DNA from: Shimia sp. SK013
GTDB taxonomy: Bacteria > Pseudomonadota > Alphaproteobacteria > Rhodobacterales > Rhodobacteraceae
Assembly (NCBI RefSeq): GCF_001292625.1
Contig: NZ_LAJH01000021.1
Span: 1 to 64,000, forward strand
Reading direction: 5' to 3'
DNA: 64,000 nucleotides
Position numbers and translations under genes: made by a program. The number at the start of each line of letters is the position of its first letter. Position 1 is the stretch's first letter. Below the pieces are notes generated by a model that was given only the letters and a program-made list of their open reading frames with translations, was not told the DNA's origin and did no database searches. This document shows positions 63,307-64,000 of the stretch, in pieces.

Positions 63307-64000
63307 ATGAAAAAAACCCTGCTGACACTCACGGCTGGTGTTGCGATGAGCGCGATGGCCGCAGCCGCAGAAGAAGTACGCGTCTACAACTGGTCGGACT
63401 ACATCGACGAAGATCTGCTGACCAAATTCACAGAAGAGACCGGCATCAAGTTGATCTATGACGTGTTTGACAGCAATGACGTGCTGGAAACAAAAATGCT
63501 GGCCGGCAAATCCGGTTATGACGTTGTTGTGCCGTCAGGCACATTCCTGCAACGTCAGATCTCTGCTGGCGCATTCCAGAAGCTGGACAAGTCAAAACTG
63601 CCGAACGCCGCCAATATGTGGGATGTGATCGAAGCACGCACATCCAAGTATGACCCCGGCAACGAGTATTCGATCAACTATATGTGGGGCACCACCGGCA
63701 TCGGTGTGAACACCGGCCAAGTGACCGAAATTTTGGGTGAGGACGCACCTATTACGTCGCTTGCCTTGATTTTTGACCCCGCGAATGCCGAGAAACTGGC
63801 AGCTTGCGGCATTCACATGCTTGACGCTGCGGACGAGATGATCCCGGCTGCGCTGGCCTATCTGGGCCTGAACCCGGACAGCCACGACACCAAAGACATC
63901 GCCAAAGCCGAAGAGGTTCTGGCAGCGGTTTCCCCGCATATCCAGAAATTCCACAGTTCGGAATACATCAACGGCTTAGCCAACGGCGATATTTGTGTGG
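63307..64000 (+). CDS. Polyamine ABC importer binding protein (PotF-like), cut by window edge
   Basis: The first 231 residues of a periplasmic polyamine-binding protein. Signal peptide at 1-21 (AMAAAAEE); the mature protein starts VRVYNWSDYIDEDLLTKFTEETGIKLIYDVFDSND, then MLAGKSGYDVVVPSGTFL and YSINYMWGTTGIGVN, which are PotF/PotD blocks. PotF members bind putrescine. It is divergent from the GntR gene across 128 bases; an ABC permease and ATPase would be expected beyond the right edge. GGAGACCACC precedes the ATG. Confidence 0.92.
   Translation, partial: MKKTLLTLTAGVAMSAMAAAAEEVRVYNWSDYIDEDLLTKFTEETGIKLIYDVFDSNDVLETKMLAGKSGYDVVVPSGTFLQRQISAGAFQKLDKSKLPNAANMWDVIEARTSKYDPGNEYSINYMWGTTGIGVNTGQVTEILGEDAPITSLALIFDPANAEKLAACGIHMLDAADEMIPAALAYLGLNPDSHDTKDIAKAEEVLAAVSPHIQKFHSSEYINGLANGDICV

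Noticed and set aside
1-64000. CRISPR arrays, insertion sequences or rRNA
   Set aside because: No regularly spaced direct repeats, transposase motifs with terminal repeats, or rRNA-like sequence were noticed when reading through; a computed repeat search would settle it.

Overview
The window looks like a chromosomal segment of a marine alphaproteobacterium of the Rhodobacteraceae (Roseobacter group). This rests on G+C-rich coding sequence, a serA-serC/serB serine cluster with a structured leader before serC, a choice-of-anchor-L/Hint protein among four Hint-type proteins, an Stf0 sulfotransferase, and nonphosphorylating sugar-acid catabolism fed by two ABC importers. It is an inference from gene content; no rRNA or other marker gene is present.

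Region 1 (1-5.8 kb) is an A+T-richer accessory segment ending at the 3' end of a tRNA-Thr(CGT) gene. It holds the tail of a small unknown gene, an AAA+ ATPase overlapping a subtilisin-like protease (an IetA/IetS-type pair, known as plasmid stability and anti-phage modules), a compact Cys-His-Asp transglutaminase-like protein and a small membrane-anchored protein of unknown role. This is the most likely place for an undescribed defence or conflict system.

Region 2 (5.9-29.3 kb) is mostly core. It has a Ser/Thr-type phosphatase, serA, serC with a candidate serC leader RNA, a sulfotransferase, serB, a TauE/SafE exporter, an ArsR/SRPBCC/YCII stress cassette with a perfect operator-like palindrome, asparaginase, rlmN, a LOG-family protein, dapD and dapE. 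Four Hint-type proteins lie in the same stretch, one of them apparently without the nucleophilic Cys. A small glutamate-receptor-like channel protein with an unusual pore loop lies next to dapD.

Region 3 (29.9-51.5 kb) is about 22 kb of sugar catabolism made of two parallel L-fucose-type nonphosphorylating gene sets. Set A (29.9-39.8 kb) has a CUT2 (RbsBC/FrcA-like) importer, a zinc dehydrogenase, an SDR, an RraA-like aldolase candidate, a GntR regulator, a split UxaA-type dehydratase, an aldo/keto reductase, a lactonase and a mutarotase. Set B (40.0-51.5 kb) has a lactonase and an IclR regulator divergent from a CUT1 importer, then a mandelate-racemase-type dehydratase, a mutarotase, an SDR, an FAH-family hydrolase, L-fuconate dehydratase and a second aldo/keto reductase. 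In set B the steps predicted are sugar, lactone, aldonate, 2-keto-3-deoxyaldonate, 2,4-diketo acid, then pyruvate plus L-lactate. Set A replaces the enolase-superfamily dehydratase with a UxaA-type enzyme. Each importer has a strong hairpin directly after its binding-protein gene.

Region 4 (51.7-64.0 kb) has a LysR regulator divergent from a DSD1-type PLP aldolase and an ornithine-cyclodeaminase-like reductase (resembling the last two enzymes of the beta-hydroxyaspartate cycle), then rnr, a GST divergent from a WYL regulator, an MltB-type transglycosylase, a Tat-exported L,D-transpeptidase, and a polyamine module (class III aminotransferase, GntR regulator, PotF-like binding protein cut by the window edge) whose promoters share a TGATCAA motif. 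No insertion sequence, CRISPR array, rRNA or origin was seen.
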